From: Archilochus colubris
Taxonomy: Eukaryota > Chordata > Aves > Apodiformes > Trochilidae
NCBI GenBank assembly: GCA_023079485.1
Contig: CM041092.1
Location: 11,297,127-11,361,126, forward strand
DNA length: 64,000 bases
Direction of reading: 5' to 3'
Shown: positions 1-13,520 of the stretch, in pieces
How the letters are laid out: the number at the start of each line of letters is the position of its first letter
Position numbering within the stretch: the first letter of the stretch is position 1
Program-made: the position numbers and the translations under genes
Notes under the pieces: model-generated
What the model was told of the DNA's origin: nothing
The model's database searches: none
The model's input: the letters and a program-made list of their open reading frames with translations, nothing else

Positions 1-1039
1 TACATCTTATTTTCTTACAGTCTTGTATGCTGGACTCTGAACTGCCTCCTGGGATACCAACAAAAAAGCACTGTTAAAATTTTTAAGAGCAAGAGTCAAC
101 TGACAGTGGAGACTGAGTCCTTTTGTCAGGTTCTCTGTCACCCTTGTAGTTCCTTCAGGTTTCCCTTCTTCAGGATTCAGCTCTGGCAGAACAGCTGCAG
201 AGATTTTCACATCCTCATCCCTTTCCTATGATTTCTTCCACAGGGGAAGACTGATAGGAAAAGGAAGGAAATGTGAGAGTGCATATGCATGCTAGTCTTA
301 AAATGTTGAAAGAAGGACTGAGGGAGCATTTTCTGGGTTATGGGAATGTGATGAATGAGGCTTCTTACAGAAAACAGTTGCTTCAGTCCTCCCAGTGAAC
401 TGGGTCACTGGTTTCTCTGTTGCTGCAGTTTGCTTAGATATTGCTACATTTATTGTTCCTTTTTATTTATTGTTCCTTTTTATTTATTTTTTTATTTTCC
501 TTTATCTCTCTTTCCCCTTTCCCTTTTTTTTTGCTTTTCCTTCTCCCAATTCACACTATTCAGAAGCCGTTGTTCAAGGAATAGTTACCAGGGTGGTGAG
601 AGGTTTGCCTGTGGCTGATGTCTGGTAGTGCATCCCTGAGTGTGCCACCTTAACCATGAGTGCCCTCTGGCATAATTTGACAGATCTGATTTTAGTTTCC
701 GTGGAAAAAACGTTTTGTCTTTTTAGTATCTCCATTCTGTGTCTGTGGTGCAGAGTTAACAGCATGTGTTCCTTCTCAGGAGTGCCGTGAGGAAAAACCC
801 CTCTGGTTTGTGAAAGCTCAGACATTGCTCTGATGGAAACCATGTAAAGAACTAGATAAATTATTTCAGTGGTATCATCTGTTGAGCATAATAGGTAGCA
901 GGGTCAGAATCTCTTCACAGTGAGTCACTTCTTACTGGCTGAGTAGGATTTTTGTTCACAAGCCATTGTGCAGAATGGTCCTCTGATTTCTGCTGGCTCT
1001 GTCTTTTCCCTGCCTACACATTTAGCTTCTTGATCTCTT
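1..1039. other. Non-coding; T-rich tract only
   Basis: No recognisable gene. The notable item is a T-rich stretch at about 451-540. It begins with a 17-bp tandem duplication (TATTGTTCCTTTTTATT at 451 and again at 468) and continues into a C/T tract. Short open frames here are low-complexity translations of that tract or resemble nothing known. Confidence 0.6.
451..540 (+). repeat. T-rich tract with 17-bp tandem duplication
   Basis: TATTGTTCCTTTTTATT occurs at 451-467 and again at 468-484. It is followed by T-rich then C/T-rich sequence (TTTATCTCTCTTTCCCC and similar). A typical slippage-derived low-complexity tract. Confidence 0.85.
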
Positions 1040-1142
1040 GCTGGTAAGCTCCAGGGAGCAGAGACTGAGATGGCCAATGTCTGCAGAGTGCTTAGCACAA
1101 AGCCTTCAAACAGTGTAGGCTTTGGGGTGCTGCTATAATATG
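1040..1142 (+). repeat. Ancient MIR/L2/L3-type repeat relic
   Basis: The stretch contains, in order, GGTAAGCTCC, a GGAGCAGAGACT motif, GTGCTTAGCACAA and a TGCTATAATA end. That order matches the 3' part of very old amniote interspersed repeats (a 'gtaagctcc..gcagggact..cagtgcctagcacaa' tail). It is heavily diverged, the boundaries are approximate and the family is assigned from memory. It has no coding content. Confidence 0.45.
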
Positions 1143-2570
1143 AAAGGATAAAATATTAGAAAAGAATCCAGAATTCATTATAAATTGTTATAATTTTTTC
1201 CCCTTTACTGCTATCAGATTATGGAAGTTTTGAATAAGACAGAAGTGTGAAAATAATGAAAATAACCTTTGAGGTGTCAGTTTCTTGAGCAGATTTGTTC
1301 ATGCTGTGCTTTGCTTAGGGACCAGTACCCTTGGTGTTTCGGAGAGGGAGGATATGAGCTCACAGCTAACATGCTAGCTGTCTGCCCTGCCAGGCTTGCT
1401 TTGAGACCTGGGGCAAACCATGTAGGCTGTGTTCACACCTCTTGATCTATCTGCAGCTCCTGGGTTGGCTTGAACTGTTTAAATAGGTCTTTACTAACCC
1501 ATATCTGACTGCATTTGTGAGTAGTTCTTCTGACAGAATGGGAGGTGCAATGAACTCTGGCAGGGGTGAATGATGGGGCAGGGTGGTGGAGACCAAAATG
1601 TCCCCCAGCTGAACACCACAGTGGGGAAATAAGGTGTGTGTTCACAGCCTGAATTTCTCACTGGTGCAGATTTCCCACTTGGAAACCAGGACAAGAGCAA
1701 TTCCTGGTGTCTTCCATGAGGGTGTAGCACTGAGGAATGGGAAAAGTTCAGGCAGGGCTGCACAATTTCTAAGGTCGATTGAGCATGTTAAAATATTTAT
1801 TGTTTCTACAGTTATTTGCTGCTAGCAAATCTGCAGGCTAGGATTTTTACAGAAAGCAAACATGAAGAGAAAAGATTGCAGCTGAAACAAGTTTTGAATC
1901 AAACTTCTGATGAGCATTAAGGAAATCTTTTACACTGTTAAAAATTCAGTAATATATTCTTTACATTTTAGTTCCAAAATAAGATTAAAATTTGATGTTG
2001 AATTCTCTTCCCCACTAGAGAGAAGACATAGTTAGAAATATCCACTGAAGAATCTTTTTCTGCTGTTTCCACAGGTTACTAAGGATTTTCCTTGGAGCAT
2101 GACTTCGAATATGACACTTCAGTAATGCAGAGGCTGTAAGTCAATAATATAATGTTTGCACCCCTTCTTTAACAACTGTGTCTACATTCTTCCAGGGTTT
2201 CACTAGAGCTCATCTTTGCTAGAGTCTACTTTGCAGTGAGTTTGCAAGGACGTGACTCAAAGATGACACAGTTCTAAAGTAGATGGTGCTGTGTTAGATT
2301 GCTTGCTTTATCAGTTTCTTGTCTCATTTAAGAACTTCAGTAATGGTTACTTAATCTGCAGGAGGAAAGCTGAAGACATCTGTCAGTATTGCAGGAAATG
2401 TGACAAGCAGACAAAAATAAAAATTAGCTCATTAGTATAGATGAGCAGTGAATAAAATACAAGGGTACATTACCAAGAGCTGGCATGCAGTTGGTTCCCA
2501 GGCAGAGAACAAAGGCCAAAAACCTTATTTTGCTTGTGATACCACTAATTAAAAATGCCTACTAGAAGCT

Positions 2571-2602
2571 GAATGAATGAATGAATGAATAAATGAATGA
2601 AT
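2571..2602 (+). repeat. (GAAT)n microsatellite
   Basis: About eight tandem GAAT units, with one interruption (GAATAAAT). A short tetranucleotide repeat that could be length-polymorphic. Confidence 0.95.
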
Positions 2603-5600
2603 GCAGGGGGCTGCTGCCCTGGTCGTGTATTTTTTGGCCTTTGGTAATTTGGTGTCAGAATTGGCTGTCTGAGGAATCTCATCACAGAGGCAGGATTTTG
2701 TGCCATTCCTGGTTGTGAATGCTTGAAAAAGGCTACAATTTCCTTCTCTTCTTCAACTTTCCCCATCTTTTTCTAAGGGGAATTAGTCAGCTGTTAATTT
2801 TCGTATCTCTTTTCTGAATTCTGCATTGTTTTTCCTGATCATTTCTCTCAAATCTGCTTAATCTCCATTTAATTCAGTCAGCTACTCAACATCCAAACCT
2901 TTTTTAATAAAGAGAGTGCTAATTTTTCCTTTTATTTCAATTGTAGTTGATGGCTTTCATCTGGTGTTATCACATAACTCAATCACCTGCCACTGGAATT
3001 TGTAATTTAATCAATAAAGGGGGCCATTTTTCTCAAGGAGATCAAAAGAGAAAGCTCAAGGAAAATGCACATTAAAAGGAAGGTGAAGAACAAAAAAGGA
3101 TGACAAGAACTGTGGTTTGCACTTCATAGCTGCACACCCTGGTGCCTGTGTCTGCCTGGCAAGTAGCAAGCAGAAGACCTGCTGCTGTTTTAGAATTAAT
3201 GAATCTAATTATTGTCCCTATGAACTCACCTGGCAAAATCTAGAGGGAAAACCATGGATCTTACATGGAAGTTACTGTGACAAGTACCTTGTATCAACTC
3301 CACCATACTGAGTGGTGTTAGCAACCCTGTACGTAGGCAGCAGTATTCACACAAGCAGTTTGATGTGGAGAGACATGAAGAGATGAAACTTTGTGTTATA
3401 AGAGACCTCTCTGTTCACATCCTTGTTATACTGCTGTTTCTTTAGATAGTGGAGGGAGTAGCCATGGCATCAGGCCACTCATGGTGTGCTCACTGAGCAG
3501 CTCAAGGCTTTGCAGGAATCTCTCTGGCCTCAGTAAAAGGTGTCTGTGCCCTCTGTACCTGCTGTGTCCTCCGTCTCTGTGTTTGCTTCCACTGATTCTG
3601 CTGCTCCAAAGGAGGGGGTGGTACTGCCCTGCCTCAGAAGGATGAGGGGATGGTTATTCATTACTGTCAGTGAAAGCTCTCTTGGTTTCATGCTCTGACC
3701 AATTTGAGAAGTGCAGGATCTAGAAGAGCATCTCTGTCAGTGTTACTGTGGAAGTGAATTTTGTCTCAAGGATGAAGGTATATTTTGTTCTTAGCAACAT
3801 GCCTATTTCACACTGCCAAGCATCCTGGGGCAAAGCTTGTGAGGGACATTGAATGCTTCACTGGAGAAACACTTGTGCTGGCTCACAGCTGGAAACCTTT
3901 CTTGGTTCCTTGTCTTCAGAGAGTAAGATTGTCTGGACAGGTCTCAAATATCAGGCCTCTAAAATGTCACCCATGGTTTTGCTGATAAATTGCTGATAGG
4001 TATTATGGTCTCAATTTGATAAGGTCCCCTTAACTCAAAATGAAAGGTGTCAAAATTATTTCTTCAGAAAATGTTAAGATTAAAATCAAAATAAATAATT
4101 GGTCTTTAAAGGGCATCAAAATACTGCTTATATTCCTCCCAGTGCCCCACTTGCTAGCACTATAGCCACATTTTCTGCAAATGAAATGTTGAGCACATCT
4201 TTGGGGATGAAGCAGGCACATTAGTAAAGAAATATTTAAGAAGACAACATTTTGGAGAATTTTTAACATGCAGTGTGGCATTTGCCTTGAAGATTTTAAT
4301 ACTCCTCTTGAGTGCTGCTCCAGATTGAGTAAAAAGGTATTTAGAGAGTCTTTAGGTGATTATTTTCAACCTGCGTTGGCAAACTTTTTCAGAAAATTTC
4401 TGAAAATTAAGCTGAAAATTTCATAAGACAATAAGACAATCAACTGATGAACTGTAGACTGAATAATCTTTTAAAAAAAACACCCCAAACACTCTACAGC
4501 AGCAGCATCACTTAATGGTGATAGAGGTTTGTTTAGTGTTGAACATTTTGAACTGAAGAATGACTGGACAAATGCTGCACTGAAATAGCTTGGTCCTAAT
4601 TTCTCAACAGTTCTGTCTTCCTACAGCCCTCTTGAATTCAAGTCCTGCTCCCGTTTTTCCCAGCTATATCAGAAAGTTCTGGACAAGGAATGTGTGAGGT
4701 GTGCCAATCAGTCACAAAACTGCAATTGGCCAACTTCAGACAGACTGCTCCCTCTGCCCTTGGAAAATATCAGAGAAGTCTTTTCTCATATGAGTAATAT
4801 TGTAAATATTGGTTCATCCTTCTTTCATAAACCTATGTTTAAGTCTATTCTCCAACCTTTCAGCAGTGCCAAAGGATTACCAAACATGCAGCACGTGATT
4901 GCTTATGATCCTTGGTTCCTTCTGGTGCACACAAAATAGCCTCATCAAAGTCAGTGCGGTTCTGCCTGCCATGTTTGGCCAAATACCAGTGCAGAATTTC
5001 TCTCCCTGAGTAGCTTAATGTGCTGTATTTGAAGATTGACTTTTTGGAGCAACTAGACTTCGACTGCCAGAGCAGTCTGGTTTGCCTAGCCAGGCAGCCT
5101 GGAGAACTGGGCTGGAGGAAGTGAAAAGCTTCTGATGAAAACTGAGGTTGAAATCGTTGCTCAGGGTTGCTTAAGCACTCAAGAACTCGGGGCTCTGCTG
5201 AATTGGAGCATCCTCAAAAATAAGCACTAGCACATTCAGTCTGCCCTTCTGTCCATCCCACAGTAATGACTTCCTCTTTTCACCTAAAAAGAAGAAATAA
5301 GTAATTATGCCTTGGTCCCACTTGTTAGTGGTTTTTCCCACAAAATTCCCCCCTCCTCCCCACAGAGCAGAATAACTGGAGGGTTGAGAATCGTACATGT
5401 GTATAGCATGTCCAAAAATATATATATTCATTAATTTTTTTCATGAGTATCCCTTGCTTTTAAGCTGCTAAAACATTTTGAAACACTTAGATTGTTTTTT
5501 CTATCCTTCTCCCAGCACCAAATCACTCATTTTACTGATGCCACGCAGATTAGAATTTGAAAAAAACACACCATGGAGGTGTCCTTTAGTTTATCTCTTA

Positions 5601-6433
5601 AAGGACATTGAGTTTTGCTTCCACTGGTTTTAAATTCAACAGGCTGCAGAAGGACTGAGTGTCATTTAGCTATTAAAGATTTTTGTTTTCCTGATCATTG
5701 TGAAGTAGCATCATTAACACAGGCAAATTACCATGCTTCACTGTGCTGTGGCCATGGTACATTAGAGGCCCTTTCCCACTGGTAAATCTAGGTCTATTCT
5801 GTAAAATGAGGGGCCCATTGGCAGCTCTTTGGCAAGTGAGACAGAGGGACTATTTAATGAGGAGAGTGGTCTAATAAGGGGGAAGAAGTTGAACACTACA
5901 AGCACAGGGGAAGATATCAGAAGGCTGATTTATAAATCACTGCACAGTTGGGCCAAAATATTAATCTGTTTTTGCAGGGCTAGAGAAGAAAGGGGCTGCA
6001 GTTTTGGGGTAAATGAGTAACGTGATTTTTCTGAAGTGCAATTTAGAAAAGTCAAGCATTCCATTCCATTTCTCTTCCCTGTATGACATGCTGTGCTTTC
6101 AGACTAATAGAAACTGGTTTGTATTGCTTAATTTTCTTCTTTGAAATGGTGTATTGGCTTTTGGTGAAGAAATTGGACTTATGCTTGAATATGTCTGGAT
6201 TTTACAAATAGGTTTTTAGTTTAATAAGATGAAACTAATTAACCAGAAAAGTCATTACCAATGGATTTTAAAAGTACATAAAAATATATTGCTTCTTCTC
6301 GAAACATTTCATCAGCTTTTTAAATGTTCCTTTTTCTTTCATTTCCACCAGTGACAAAGCTCTGTGATGAATTTATCCCCTCATGCATTTTCCTGAAGAC
6401 ATTGATCTCTGGCCCTGATAGTGTGTGCATACT

Positions 6434-6446
6434 GGGGGGGGGGGGG
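6434..6446 (+). repeat. G13 homopolymer
   Basis: Thirteen consecutive G follow ACT. Guanine homopolymers this long are unusual in vertebrate DNA. The run could stack with a nearby GGTGGG, and is also a classic site of sequencing or assembly length error. Confidence 0.9.
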
Positions 6447-8544
6447 CAGGTGGGTTGTAGGAATGTGCATATGCATGTGTTTATTTCTGCCTCACTTTGC
6501 CCCTGGTGTTGTTCAATGTGTTTAACTTGTGGCCTGAAGAAAAACAGAGCACACGAGCTATAAAAAGGTGTTCTTAAAAAGTTACTTAAAGTGGCACAGG
6601 ACCCAAGGGCTAATGAGCAGTCTCACAAAAACAGGTGCTAATGCAACCACCAAAACATTTGGTGCAGCAGAGATGCTGAGGAAGGCAGTAGCACCTGGTT
6701 GTTACCCCACTGCATCCCTGGGAGAGGAAATGTCACCTGGAAACTCTTCCAAGGTCCTTTATTATGCCAGCTTTGCCTTGCAAGTGAGGTGGGGACAGGG
6801 GTACATTGTCCCCAAGTAGTGCAGAGGTCTGTAGAAATGAGGTCTTTCTGCCTGCTTGTCTCTGAACAGCACTGCTCATTTAATCACATCTAGCAATACT
6901 TTACTTCCATTCTGAATAACTAAATATAAGGCCTCCTCTGGCCCTAAATTTCCATCGACTCTCTGCCTGCCAGAGAGCTGGGTGACACACAGGATATGGG
7001 TGCATGCTGAGGAACTACAGGATTTCTCTTTCCATTACCTCAACCCTCCCCATTCCCTCATAGCCTTGTGTTCTGCTTAAATTGCAAAGGCTATTAACTT
7101 CTCTGAGCATATGGGGCGTAGCCCAGGCAGGCATCGCCCTGGAATGACATGGTTTTCCCTGCTCTGATCAGCTCTGTGTAAACTGAAGCATAAAGAGTCT
7201 GCTTCAATCCATGATAGCTTTGCTAGTTTGCTTTAGCTACAGACTGATACAGTGATGACTAAAACACGGTACTTTGGGGTAAAATAGGGTGTCTATCCAA
7301 GTACATGGCATATGACACACACAATTATCTGCTGCAACAGACATCTCTGTTCACACCAGCTTTGCCCAGTCCTTCAAGAAAACATCTGGATCATCCAAAA
7401 GAATAACAAACACTGAATTTCAATAACAGGAAAGGCTTTAATTCCCATCTTCCACAAGCAGTGGGAGTGCCCTTCAAGGCAGCGCCTTTTTTGCATCCTG
7501 CTTCCATTTAACAGTGGTTCTCCCATTTAAAAAAATAAATCTAGATATTTTACCAGCAGCCTGACATAATTACTAACGCTCTGCGTATTTGCTCTGCAAC
7601 TGCAGTTTGATTTGAAGGAAATGATTACATGGAAGGCTTTAAAGAAGATAGTGCTTTCAATGGGGTGTGAACTTCAACACAAGCCAAACAGTTGCTTCAG
7701 GTCCTTCTGGATTTGTGAAACTCTCTCAATTCACCACACCAAACTGTGAATGATGCTGCCCTTTTGAAAAGCCCAACACCTCTTTCCAGTAGCTGTTATG
7801 TGAGCAGCATGTGCTGGTGCACATCCAAGCTCTTTTGCTGCTTATTTGATTCTCATTTTTTAGGGTTCTTTGTTGAATTCCTAGGCTGTCCCTCATATTA
7901 AAATGACCTTGTTCCTCCAGGGAAACCTCCCCCCATCCAAACAAATGGTACCAACACCAAATAACTGCCTTGTGGTATCCAGTTTTGTTCTGCATTTATT
8001 TTAAAGCTTCCCAGGAACCCTTGGCTACTTCGCACAAACTGTTAACTTGAGGGTAATAATTTTGTCTGGGTTTTGTCACAGAAATTCAATTAAGGAGGAT
8101 TATGAACACAGTTGTAGGCCTGTTTCATTTACAGTTGCAAATGAAACCCAGGCCACACACTGATCGTTTATATAGGAAAGGAGATGCTGTGTAGCTGTGA
8201 GTGGCTGAATTACCTGCATGTTCCTTTGTGCAGCTTCCTTACTGCAGAAGGGAGAGGAGGGAGGCTTGCAAAACGAATACAGGAGTGACAGAAAGGCAGG
8301 AAAGAAATCACCAAGGGAAAAACTACCCCCACTGCTTTTCCCTTGGAGGCACACTTCCCATCTACACATAATAAACTCCACAGGGAATTTTTTCCTCCTT
8401 AGAAAACATATCCCAAAAGGCAAGAGTGAGTAGTCCTTTATTTTTTTATTTATGGTTAACAAAGAGCAATATTCTGTTTTCATGGCCTTGGTTTGGTTCC
8501 AAGTCCCAGAGCCATTGGAGGCAAGGTACATGGTTTACATGGCT

Positions 8545-8580
8545 TCTTTTTTTTGTTTGTTTGTTTTTTTTGTTTATTTC
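8545..8580 (+). repeat. T-rich (GTTT)n tract
   Basis: Runs of T8 separated by GTTTGTTTG, ending in TGTTTATTTC. Low-complexity sequence; the complement resembles an (AAAC)n A-rich tail. Confidence 0.85.
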
Positions 8581-9127
8581 TGGGCCATAATGCAAGCCAA
8601 CCATTTTATTCCTTTTTATTTCATATTTTCAAGCATTTCTGCAAACAGCTGAATTCTCCAGGTAGGAAGAGAGAGAAGAAGGGCAAGAGAGGAGAGGGCA
8701 TTTACCAGATTAGAGTATAAAGATTGCTGCAGAGGCTGACTCCTGGTGGAAGCAAAATCTTTGGAGATACTGAAAGAAGAAAAGATTTTGTTTATCTTGT
8801 GGGGTGCCTTTTTTAGTTATGAAGGGCAAAACAAAGGCAAAAGTTGTCTTGATGTCCTCTGATGAAATGTCTGTGTTTATAAGGGAGCAATATATCTCAG
8901 CTTTGCAACAATAAACTTGGGAATTACTTTGCACCACTGCAGATATGTGAAGGGCACAACACTTGGTCATCTCTTCTTCCTTATATAGGCTTTATCCCAC
9001 AGTTTTGGGTTCTGTCCTCTAACCTTTTGGCTGGGACATCCCACACTGATTTCCCTGGGGTTTTGTGTGCCTGAAAACGCAGAGAATGTGACCTCCTATA
9101 AGTTAATCCTAATAAGGCTTAGCTCTC

Positions 9128-9260
9128 ATCTACTAAACTTTATTCATGAGGAGTTATCACCATTTTGCAGATGGGGAAGAGAGAGTTGCCCAAAGGTGGA
9201 AATGCAGCCCCAGTTTAGTCAAGAATAGGAACAGCCCCAATCTCCCAATTCCTAAGTATC
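9128..9260 (-). repeat. Ancient MIR/L3-type repeat relic
   Basis: The plus strand reads CACCATTTTGCAGATGGGGAAG, a GTTGCCCAAAGGTGG block and AATAGGAACAGCCCCAATCTCC. This follows the order of the reverse complement of MIR/L3-type elements (cattttacagatggggaaactgag, cttgcccaaggtcac, ggaatagaacccaggtctcc). The element is strongly diverged and its ends are approximate. Confidence 0.55.
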
Positions 9261-10773
9261 TCCTGCTCATGAGCTCTGGAGTGCCTGCTGAGGAAGCTAT
9301 GCCTTGCCTTTGAATAAAGCTCTCCTCAAGTATACTCTATTTAACAACTTGGTTTCCTCCCATTTCTTGCTCTCTTCCTGAGCCTTCAATTTCTGGAAGG
9401 GTTTTACCGTCCTTACTGTGGTTTCAACTACGTGTCCAAGTGGCTCACTGGATTCTTCACCAGATAAGGGGAAATAAGCTCTTTTGTTTTTACCTTTAGA
9501 GCAGATACTGTTTCTATACACCTCTCTGTATAAGGCCTTGACACTGTTAAGAGTATGAAAGAGGCAGGCAGCTTATCAGCTCTCAAAAACTCCAGCAAAA
9601 TTCATTGGAAGTGAGGCAGTGAAGTGTGAACCTTATCTTTGCACTGCACCCAGGGCAGTTCACCCTGTGGTGAGGGCCTTTTACAGCAATTTATATTTCT
9701 CAGTTTATTTTGCAGTGGAGTTGTCTTGTGTCAGACCAAACTTCTGTAAGAGCTTGGTGTTCAGGCAAAGCCTTGATGAAAAAAATGCAAGCTCTTTTAT
9801 TACAGGATGGTCTGGGAATCTAAAATCTTTTGGGCACTTTTTCAGAAGACGTTTAGACAACTGAATTCAGTGCCCTCAGCAGCTTTCAGTCCAGATGAAC
9901 GTGGCTTTGGAGTGGGTGTTACGATGAGATGGATCTGAGTTTGAATAACCTTGCAAAAGTCAGTGTGTGCCTGCTGGCACAGAAACACTGGGGGAGAAGA
10001 GGAGGAGGATCAGGGTTTTACATAATATCAGGTTATTTTGGCTACAGCTGATTGGGATGATCTGTCACAATCTAGCTTTGTTGAGTAATGGAGGAAGGAG
10101 ATGAACCTTCATCAGAAGGACATTCCCACAGGGGACAAGAGGTGACCTTTGGGAGTGCTGATCTCCCACAGACATACCAAGTGTCTTGCTGCCTAGCCTG
10201 CCCAGGTGGGGAGGTGAAGCTCTGCCTGTGTTTCAATCAGATGTTTTATATTTGGTAGAGCTTGAAGAAATAGCCCTTTTTAGCATCTTCCAATCTTTGA
10301 ATAGTAGCGTTAGATCCTTTGCCTGGATAAATAACCTGAATGTCTGCACTGAAGAGCTGGTTTTAATGGAATAACTTCTACTTTGCTCCAGTTCAAGCAG
10401 AGTCAAATATCTCTGGAGTTTTTAGAGTTTCCAGTAGTATCCCTGATCTTAGTTCCTAAACCTCAGCAAAGGGACAGAAAGACACTGTGCAGTATGTGAA
10501 AAACACTTTATTTGATATGATGCCTCATGTTTTGTATAAAGTGCTTTTAGATTCATGACATCTGGCAGCATTGCCCTCTCACAGTGTAGCAGAGAAATAA
10601 TCCTTTCAAATCAGCTCTGATGAAGAGTGAAATGTTTTTTTACTAGCCTAGTTTTAAAATCATATCTGATTCTTTCCCTCCTGTGACTGCTAACTGGTTT
10701 AGCACAAAAAGTGCACACACAGAGTAGCCATTTCAGCTGTTTCCCTGGAACTTAATGTACATTATTAATTATT

Positions 10774-10853
10774 TTCTTTCCTTTTTGGTTTTTTTTCTTT
10801 TTGTTTTGTTTTGTTGTTTTATTTGTTTGGTTTTGAACTAGATTTTTTTTTTC
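10774..10853 (+). repeat. T-rich tract
   Basis: A mixture of TTTTC, TTTTG and GTTTT units (TTTTTGTTTTGTTTTGTTG) ending in a T10 run. Read on the minus strand it is an (AAAAC)n A-rich tract. Confidence 0.85.
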
Positions 10854-13489
10854 AGAAGGAAGAATGGGTAGTTTAATACTAAAGCTAGATGAAGTATTGT
10901 GAGACTGTGTTGGACTTAGGTCCTTTTCAGCCAAATATGACTTGATCTGTTTATAATGGAAGAATTGAAAGAGATGTGGGAAAGTAAGGCTGAAATGCAC
11001 TTGGGAGCCTGTATTTCAGTAATGAGGTGGAGACTGACCATTAATATGGGAATTCATAACTCTCCAAAGCCACCTCTTTTGAGCAGCTGCTGTAAGCACT
11101 GGCAGTGCAGATTGAACAGACTAATTCTCTTTCCAAGCAGCTAAAATCAAATGTTTATGTATCTACCATCTCAAAAGTAGCCATTTTTCTTCCCTTTAGT
11201 CAAACTCAGAAGAGGAAGAACATGAAATAGCCTCAAACCACCCAGTCTGTGTACCATATGTATGTGCCACTGAGCCATGCCTGGGCTGTCAGTGCTGACT
11301 CTCCCTGAAAGGTGGAATCTGGGCTGGTTTCTAGCAGTCCCTGTTGTTGGAGGCACTGGAGAAAAAATGCTAATGTTGATCAGAAGGGAAAGGTTTGAAA
11401 TTGTAAGCAAACACAGAAGATCCATCATGCGTTTTTGCAGATGATAAAAGGCTGACAGTGGCAGTCTGCTTATCAAATAACGAGATTTATTGAAATAGCC
11501 TGTGCTCTCATTAAATAGTTTGCTTTTTATGTTTTCATTTTATTTCCCCTTACTGAAGGTGTCTGGATTTTTTTTGAATTTACTATGACTGCCATGGCAA
11601 ACTGGCTAATTTAGATAATTTATCCTGTTAGTGGTTAAAAGAAGCACGGACTGCAGTTTTCTCTTCTCAGTAAAGTAGCGGGACTTCAGCACAAAGCCAG
11701 TCCCTGTCATGAAATCTGAGCTTCCTGGAAAATAAATTATAAAATCAATGTAATAATTATAAGTTTGTTCCTTGCAAGATAATAGTGCTAGTGGAAGCTA
11801 CACATTTCATTTAGCAGAAGCCTAGTGCCATCAGCTATGCACAGAAAGTGGGGTAGGATCGATCATTTTTAATCACTAGAGAAAAATAAAATGCAGAAAC
11901 AAAAATGTTGCCAGCATGATATGACATCGCTGTGCTGAAGGGACTGTTCCTTTCATGGCTCAGTGAGATACTGCATTTTGTGTTTTTGTTCCCAGGGGAA
12001 CAAGCTGCTGCTTTCCTCATTTTCTGAAAAAGTTTGTAAGACGAGAAATGAAATATTAATAATTGAAAATGCAAGTTGCAGTAATGCCATAAGGATGTTT
12101 CTTGACCTATGGATGATATTCGTTCTTAGTTGGAGAAAAGATCAGCAGAGGAACTGTGGGAGCCTGATGGATCTAAAAGGCTACCTGGAGATAAATATTT
12201 TTCTTGACTGAATCTTAATGTGGTGTCCAAGACTGGAGTTCTCAATTCATAGCCTGCCATTTTTCCTGGATGACCAGAGATACCATCAAGAGACTCTAGA
12301 GCCCCCTGCACTGGGTGTGGTGGCATTAAGTAGACATTAACATGGAGGGAGGGTTTTTGAACAAAGACAAATCCTCCTGCAGAACTTAGTTTGTGAAGTT
12401 TAACAACAGTTTCTCAGTGACCTTCACTGACAAAGTTTGTCTCCAAAGACACTTTGAGAGTGAACTGCATGGAGCTGACCTGTCTGCTGCAGCAGGGATT
12501 AAAACTGAGTTGACTGCTGAGATTTTAACTTACGTGGTTCCAGGATTTTGGTGATTTTTTTTGTTTGGGCTATTGGGAGTTTTGTTTGTAAAGCCAGATG
12601 CTTATGGTGCAGAGCCATCCATCAATGCTGTTTTGAATGCTAACAGGACTGAAATGAAATATTACTCATAAGGTGCAGATGCTGTCGTGATTCCTGAGTT
12701 TAACTTGTAGCACTTTTATAGGCCTCATTTCCATTTTTTGTGGTGTCATTAATGGAACAGCAATAATAAATGGAAATGTTAATGGAGGATCATTTCACCA
12801 ACAGCAGAAGGTACTAATGAAATGGGTAAGATAGTTGAAAAGAAAATAACTTTTTAGTAGTGTGCTTTTTTTAACCATTGCCTCTGATTGTCTCCTTCCA
12901 AACAATTGGGGTAATCGGGGCATTTTATAAGTTATGACCACCATTTCATAGAGACCTTTTTTACATCAGGTGGGGCAGCCATGCTGGAAGCTGAAGCATG
13001 AGCAGACTTTGCTGTAGTCATGGTGATAATTATAGAAACCCAGAAAGCACCTTTTGTCTCTGTGAGTTAATGATCTACATTAACATGGTGTGAAAAAGTG
13101 GTCATCCTTGTATGATGAGGGCTACTCACATCCTGTTGTGAGGTACTCAGAGTTAGCCCTCAGGTATGGCCTTGCATAGGAGTTAAATTCCCCAACAGTC
13201 AAGGGAATTTTACTTTACAGTCACAGATTTTTTGAAGGATGCTGAGAATTCCTTGATGGAAGGAATGTATGCACAAGTATGTGCAGTACAGTTTTACAAA
13301 TAGAAAAAAAGCTATTTACAAATGAGGGATGTGATTAGTCTGATTCTCTCTTCTTTTTTAGGTATCATTAATTTAAAAATTACTTCTGTGTAATGTTGTT
13401 GTCTTGCTTCTGAGCAGGCAAACTGCATGAGCCCACTAAGTGTGGGATAAGTACATATATGTGGAAGTGGAGAGATAAATGCCAATGTA

Positions 13490-13520
13490 TTTCATATTTG
13501 AAATATGAAAAAAAAAAAAA
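13490..13520. repeat. 21-bp palindrome fused to an A13 run
   Basis: TTTCATATTT, a single G and AAATATGAAA form perfect 10-bp arms at 13490-13510. The last arm merges into an A13 homopolymer (13508-13520). It is probably a replication-slippage or hairpin-prone spot; no function is evident. Confidence 0.85.

Larger units (their letters stand above)
1143..9127. other. Unique non-coding sequence
   Basis: No gene recognised on either strand. Contents: a GAAT tetranucleotide repeat (2571-2602), a 15-bp palindrome TCAGAAAATTTCTGA (4389-4403), a direct ATAAGACA duplication just after it (about 4423-4438), a G13 run (6434-6446) and a T-rich tract (about 8545-8580). Open frames up to 143 codons (8100-8531, minus) show no motif, no convincing splice context and no family likeness. 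Confidence 0.55.

Noticed and set aside
9297..9521. Lys/Glu-rich 74-codon minus-strand frame
   Set aside because: Reads like a plausible C-terminus but has no convincing acceptor and no recognisable homology.
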